Shown piece after piece: positions 52,501-54,947 of a DNA stretch of 54,947 nt. How positions within the stretch are numbered: position 1 is the first letter of the stretch; every line of letters starts with the position of its first letter. Under the pieces are notes generated by a model. The model had not been told where the DNA came from. It was given only the letters and a program-made list of their open reading frames with translations, and did no database searches. Origin of the DNA: Clostridia bacterium. GTDB taxonomy: Bacteria; Bacillota; Clostridia; Christensenellales; Borkfalkiaceae. The translations under genes and the position numbers were made by a program. The DNA is taken from the NCBI GenBank assembly GCA_900767815.1, contig CAAGAM010000167.1:1-54947 (forward strand), written 5' to 3'.

Positions 52501-52588
52501 AAACGAACTTATAGCCGCGGATATTGCGGGAAATAAGGTCGCGTTCGATATTAAACCTTACGAGATAATTACTTTAAAAATCAAATGA
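49556..52588 (+). CDS. GH38 alpha-mannosidase
   Basis: This 1010-residue cytoplasmic enzyme (no signal peptide) releases mannose from alpha-mannosides with retention. The zinc site is H234 and D238 in GHTHIDVAWLWDEE, and the catalytic nucleophile is D348 in FEPDVFGYSAALPQ. WELDGSMWLEADCNLTSGES and ILLNQFHDILPGSAI are also family motifs. A helical bundle and a C-terminal beta-sandwich (QNVYLYNGLRRIDFETDVIW) follow. It has no strong ribosome site of its own (TATAGAGGACTAAA). It overlaps the next gene by 4 bp. Substrates are probably N-glycan or mucin mannosides. Confidence 0.95.
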   Translation: MLNLNIEEKVAAVVERLRTLKTVDKKSIATEISDKVDEKGVFYGSDEDFKPFESPYILFEQDKYFCFRGSFEIEETRDDEKAYLSIETFIGGVAPTIRPQGLLKLNGEIIQGIDINHTDVLLDPGKYDMELIFYTHIFGLSLPVYFFVKRENTLINDLYNDLSVALAGMKLLLKNTDDYVFAKYHLERAINLIDFREEYGAEFFNSLKRARDYLYKNYFGKGEGIRPVVKCVGHTHIDVAWLWDEEQTRQKTERSFATALKLMEEYPEYKFMMSQPQLFAFLKERNPEIFARIKEKVKEGRWELDGSMWLEADCNLTSGESLVRQIYYGKKFFKDEFGVDCSCVFEPDVFGYSAALPQIMLKSGIKRFVTAKIGWNDTDRMPYDAFVWQGIDGSKVFAYFISTCDCDPRNGVYDRTYTTYTGPISPQAVLGTWHRFQPKEFNAVTLLTYGYGDGGGGPTREMLETEKRLRKGIPGIPRTKLATLKETLDEIEDNFKANAKELKRYPKWNGELYFEYHRGTLTSVPRIKKHNRDGEFALMNAELVQTLASTLFGADYECETIERNWKILLLNQFHDILPGSAIKKVYEDSDKQFEKMFADLGGLIGKSLDVIAKNISTDGGLLVFNPNGFAATSTVVSDGKTVVVEDVPSLGYKVCKPRVKNNSIKVGKLKIESGDYVVRFDKSGAISSLFDKNNGKQIVKQGEKINAFAAYEDMPYEYDNWEITPYHKQKRYALDGEAFFEKIEDGDRAGFKITKKYGKSVIVQNVYLYNGLRRIDFETDVIWNEKKQLLKVEFPFGLLVDKAVYDIQFGNVERSTSTNTSWDSARFESAGQKWVDMSENNYGVALLNDGKYGFGTEDSLLTMTVCKCGGFPYYEAGEKIPRFTYSLLPHDGDFRGGGVINEAYLLNRGFITKKLGMQKGSLGEEYSFAKCLTNGVFMETVKQAEDGEGIMLRMYEGFRESKRVNVVFDKEISSAYICDLSENELIAADIAGNKVAFDIKPYEIITLKIK

Positions 52589-54699
52589 GATATATTTTTA
52601 AAAACGGCATCGAAGCCGAAATAGATTTTAAAAATAAAAGGATAAGCGGCGTTTATCGCGGCGGAGAAAATCTGATATGCGGAAATGTTCCGTTTTTCTC
52701 CGTGAAGATGAGAAAAAAAGACGGAAGCCACCGAATAATTACCGCTTTCGAATGTGAATATATCGGTGAGAACGGGAATAGCCGCATTTACGAAAACGCC
52801 GATTTTACGGTAAAGTTGTCGGTGATTCCGACCGAAAAAGGGTTGAGATGGCGAATAGCCGTAGATAACCGGACGGACGACCTTTTGGAATGGGTTGAAC
52901 TCGGTTCGTTCGGCGTGTGCGAAAAACTTGCCGAAGAAGATGGCGGAAAAGGCGCGCTTTTGTTTCCGTATAACGAGGGGTGTCTCGTCACGGATGTGCG
53001 TAAACGAAATAACTCGCCTTTTCCTTACATCGAACCGGAGTATCCGAGTCTCGGAAAATATTCCGTCTTTCCGAATATGCTTTCTTCGCAGTTTATAGCC
53101 TATCTTACGGACGGCGTGGGAATATATCTCGGAATGCACGACGAAGAGAGAACGACCAAACACATCGACTTTAAAAGCGAAGAAAACTGTATACGCGTTC
53201 AATCGAGGTGTTTTTGCAACGTAAATTACGGTGAGTCTTACGAAATGCCTTTCGACACCGAGACAATCTTTTTTGTCGGGGAATGGCAGGAAGCGTGCGA
53301 AATATACAGAAATTGGTTTGAAAATCATCTGCCGAACGGGCTTGAAAAAATCGCGGACAACGGAAAGCTTCCGAAATGGTACGAAGAATCGCCGATTACC
53401 GCGATTTACCCTGTGAGGGGTACCCGTGACACGGGCGATATGACGCCGAACGAACTGTTTTTTCCTTATGAAAACGCAATCCCGTTTTTACGGGATTTTG
53501 CCGAAAAAACGGAGAGTCGCGTAATGGCTCTTCTGATGCATTGGGAGGGGACGGCTCCGTGGGCGCCGCCTTACATGACAGAGCCGTTCGGTGGAAGCGA
53601 TATGTTTAAAAAGTTCGTCGATAAAGCGCACACGGGCGGACTTCTGGTCGGTTTGTATTGCAGCGGCTTCGGGTATACCCTTCAAAGCAACGTTATAAAA
53701 ACGTACAATAAAGAAGCGGAGTTTGAAAGAGAAAACCTCGGCGAAATAATGTGTTCCGATTCCGACGGAACGCTTAAAAGCGAAATTTGCTCGGCGCAGA
53801 GATCGGGTCTCGATATGTGTCCTGCCTGCGAGAAAACGAAAGAAATTTTCTCGGGCGAGATAAATAAAATTATCGGGGAGTTTGAGATTGATTATATGCA
53901 GGCGCTCGATCAGAATCACGGCGGTTCGTCGTATTTTTGCTATTCCGACAAGCACGGACATATTCCCGCTCCCGGAAAATGGCAGCAAGAAGAGACGAAT
54001 AAAACGCTCGGAAGAATAAAAAATACGAAAACGATATTGGGCTGCGAAAGTGCGGCGAGCGAGCCGTTCATATCGAAACTCGCGTTTTCGGACAATAGAT
54101 TCGAGCTTAATTATTATATCGGAACGCCCGTCCCCGTTTATTCTTATATATATCACGAGTACGTTAATAATTTTATGGGCAATCAGATATGCGCGATGCT
54201 CGAAAAGACGGAGATAAATTACACAATGCGCGCGGCATATAGTTTTATCGCGGGCGATTGTCTCTCCGTAGTTTTTTCGGGCGACGGCTCGATTCTTCAT
54301 TCCTGGTGCGACTGGATATCCCCGAAAGATAAGCGTGTGGATAAGGACGTCGCGATAAAATTTCTGAAAACGCTTAACGGGTGGCGAACGGGCGGCGGTA
54401 AAAATTTCCTTCGCTTAGGCAGAGCGGTGAAACCACGAAAAATCGAATGCGGCAAAGTATCCCTTTTAACAGAATACGGAACGCCTTTTTTCATAGATGA
54501 ATGTCTGACTGCGGCTTATGAATATGGCGGCAAAATCGCTCAATTTATAGTAAATTTCAATCTTTCCGACAAAAAGGTGAAAATTGACGGCTTGGGCGAA
54601 GTGTTTTACGACTCCGATCTGTCGCGCCGTCAAAATTTCGACGGAGAATTGATAATCCCTGCATTATCTGTTGTAATGCTAAAGAAAACGGGACGGTAA
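52585..54699 (+). CDS. Putative TIM-barrel glycoside hydrolase (DUF6259-like)
   Basis: This 704-residue cytoplasmic protein has an N-terminal beta-sandwich, a central barrel, VMALLMHWEGTAPWAPPYMT, GLLVGLYCSGFGYT, DYMQALDQNHGGSSYFCYSD and LGCESAASEPFISKLAF, and a C-terminal beta domain. The layout resembles DUF6259 proteins and GH36/GH31-like clans. Candidate acid residues are in EIDYMQALDQ and ILGCESAA, but which are catalytic cannot be stated. It overlaps GH38 by 4 bp, so it acts on the same glycan. Confidence 0.65.
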   Translation: MRYIFKNGIEAEIDFKNKRISGVYRGGENLICGNVPFFSVKMRKKDGSHRIITAFECEYIGENGNSRIYENADFTVKLSVIPTEKGLRWRIAVDNRTDDLLEWVELGSFGVCEKLAEEDGGKGALLFPYNEGCLVTDVRKRNNSPFPYIEPEYPSLGKYSVFPNMLSSQFIAYLTDGVGIYLGMHDEERTTKHIDFKSEENCIRVQSRCFCNVNYGESYEMPFDTETIFFVGEWQEACEIYRNWFENHLPNGLEKIADNGKLPKWYEESPITAIYPVRGTRDTGDMTPNELFFPYENAIPFLRDFAEKTESRVMALLMHWEGTAPWAPPYMTEPFGGSDMFKKFVDKAHTGGLLVGLYCSGFGYTLQSNVIKTYNKEAEFERENLGEIMCSDSDGTLKSEICSAQRSGLDMCPACEKTKEIFSGEINKIIGEFEIDYMQALDQNHGGSSYFCYSDKHGHIPAPGKWQQEETNKTLGRIKNTKTILGCESAASEPFISKLAFSDNRFELNYYIGTPVPVYSYIYHEYVNNFMGNQICAMLEKTEINYTMRAAYSFIAGDCLSVVFSGDGSILHSWCDWISPKDKRVDKDVAIKFLKTLNGWRTGGGKNFLRLGRAVKPRKIECGKVSLLTEYGTPFFIDECLTAAYEYGGKIAQFIVNFNLSDKKVKIDGLGEVFYDSDLSRRQNFDGELIIPALSVVMLKKTGR

Positions 54700-54756
54700 A
54701 ATATATAAAATTATGCATTTGTCTGAATTTAAATGCTACAACGCAGGAGGAGAAAA

Positions 54757-54947
54757 ATGAATAGCAAGGGCAGATTTACCATACCTACGGACGAAAGTTT
54801 CGTAGAAGGAACCAAAATAATAGCCGAAAAATGGGGCGCGGACGCCGTCCGCGATTGTGACGGAACGAAACTTCCCGAAAACCCCGGTCAGTTCGGAAAG
54901 GTTTATAACACTTATTTCGTCGTGCGCGGCGATAACGAATGGGCGCG
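54757..54947 (+). CDS. GH112 galacto-N-biose/lacto-N-biose phosphorylase (partial, runs off the window)
   Basis: The first 63 codons are present, starting after GCAGGAGGAGAAAA. The sequence GRFTIPTDESFVEGTKIIAE, KWGADAVRDCDGTKLPEN and VYNTYFVVRGDNEWA matches the N-terminus of 1,3-beta-galactosyl-N-acetylhexosamine phosphorylases (GRFTLP, WGADAIRDSDGTKLP, YFVARG.NE). The enzyme phosphorolyses Gal-beta-1,3-GalNAc (mucin core 1) or Gal-beta-1,3-GlcNAc (milk type 1) to Gal-1-P. It is cytoplasmic and fits an importer-fed host-glycan pathway. The catalytic acid lies beyond the window. Confidence 0.9.
   Translation, partial: MNSKGRFTIPTDESFVEGTKIIAEKWGADAVRDCDGTKLPENPGQFGKVYNTYFVVRGDNEWA

Overview
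The window looks like a stretch of chromosome from an uncultured gut Firmicute, probably of class Clostridia. The evidence is Gram-positive gene content (AddAB, Jag, RsmG with a Clostridia-like C-terminus), strong AGGAGG-type ribosome binding sites, TTGACA/TATAAT promoters and an estimated GC content in the mid-40s. It probably contains the replication origin. A DnaA-box cluster with an AT-rich core (about 11.3-11.66 kb) lies between leftward dnaN and rightward rsmG. Most genes to its left point left and most to its right point right. dnaA is not next to dnaN and is not in the window.

Layout. 1-2 kb: the N-terminal part of a lipoprotein with a tyrosine-phosphatase-like domain, then an AraC regulator. 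2.3-4.2 kb: a small islet holding a Phd/PIN toxin-antitoxin pair, a serine-recombinase remnant, a dispersed repeat and tRNA-Leu(UAA). 4.4-11.2 kb, leftward: birA, recX, yigZ, jag, an unusually long yidC, yidD, rnpA, rpmH and dnaN. 11.7-23.1 kb: rsmG, addB-addA and rbsK, with a lipoprotein, a small membrane protein and a PHP phosphohydrolase on the minus strand.

23.2-33.8 kb: a bacterial microcompartment (BMC) operon with a strong promoter. It encodes a PduU/EutS shell protein, a PduV/EutP GTPase, a fuculose/rhamnulose-phosphate-type class II aldolase, a CoA-acylating aldehyde dehydrogenase, a zinc alcohol dehydrogenase, four BMC-H proteins, PduL, a BMC-P vertex protein, PduS and PduT, followed by a DeoR regulator. 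Four enzymes carry encapsulation-type amphipathic helices. No diol dehydratase, neither B12-dependent nor glycyl-radical, is present. As written, the locus would cleave a 6-deoxyketose phosphate and then split L-lactaldehyde into propanediol and lactyl-CoA/lactyl-phosphate. A ParA ATPase and a ParB-fold protein without a DNA-binding domain follow directly and could position the compartments.

35.4-36.6 kb: tRNA-Thr(GGU) followed by an inverted copy of the dispersed repeat seen beside tRNA-Leu, a truncated tRNA 3' end and an IS3 remnant. 36.6-54.9 kb: a host-glycan utilisation locus with a PocR/AraC regulator, a GH20-type hexosaminidase, two ABC permeases, a solute-binding lipoprotein, a GH123-type (DUF4091) lipoprotein, a 1378-residue modular lipoprotein, a GH38 alpha-mannosidase, a GH-like TIM-barrel protein and the start of a GH112 galacto-N-biose/lacto-N-biose phosphorylase. 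Mucin or N-glycan breakdown would release fucose, which links this locus to the microcompartment.
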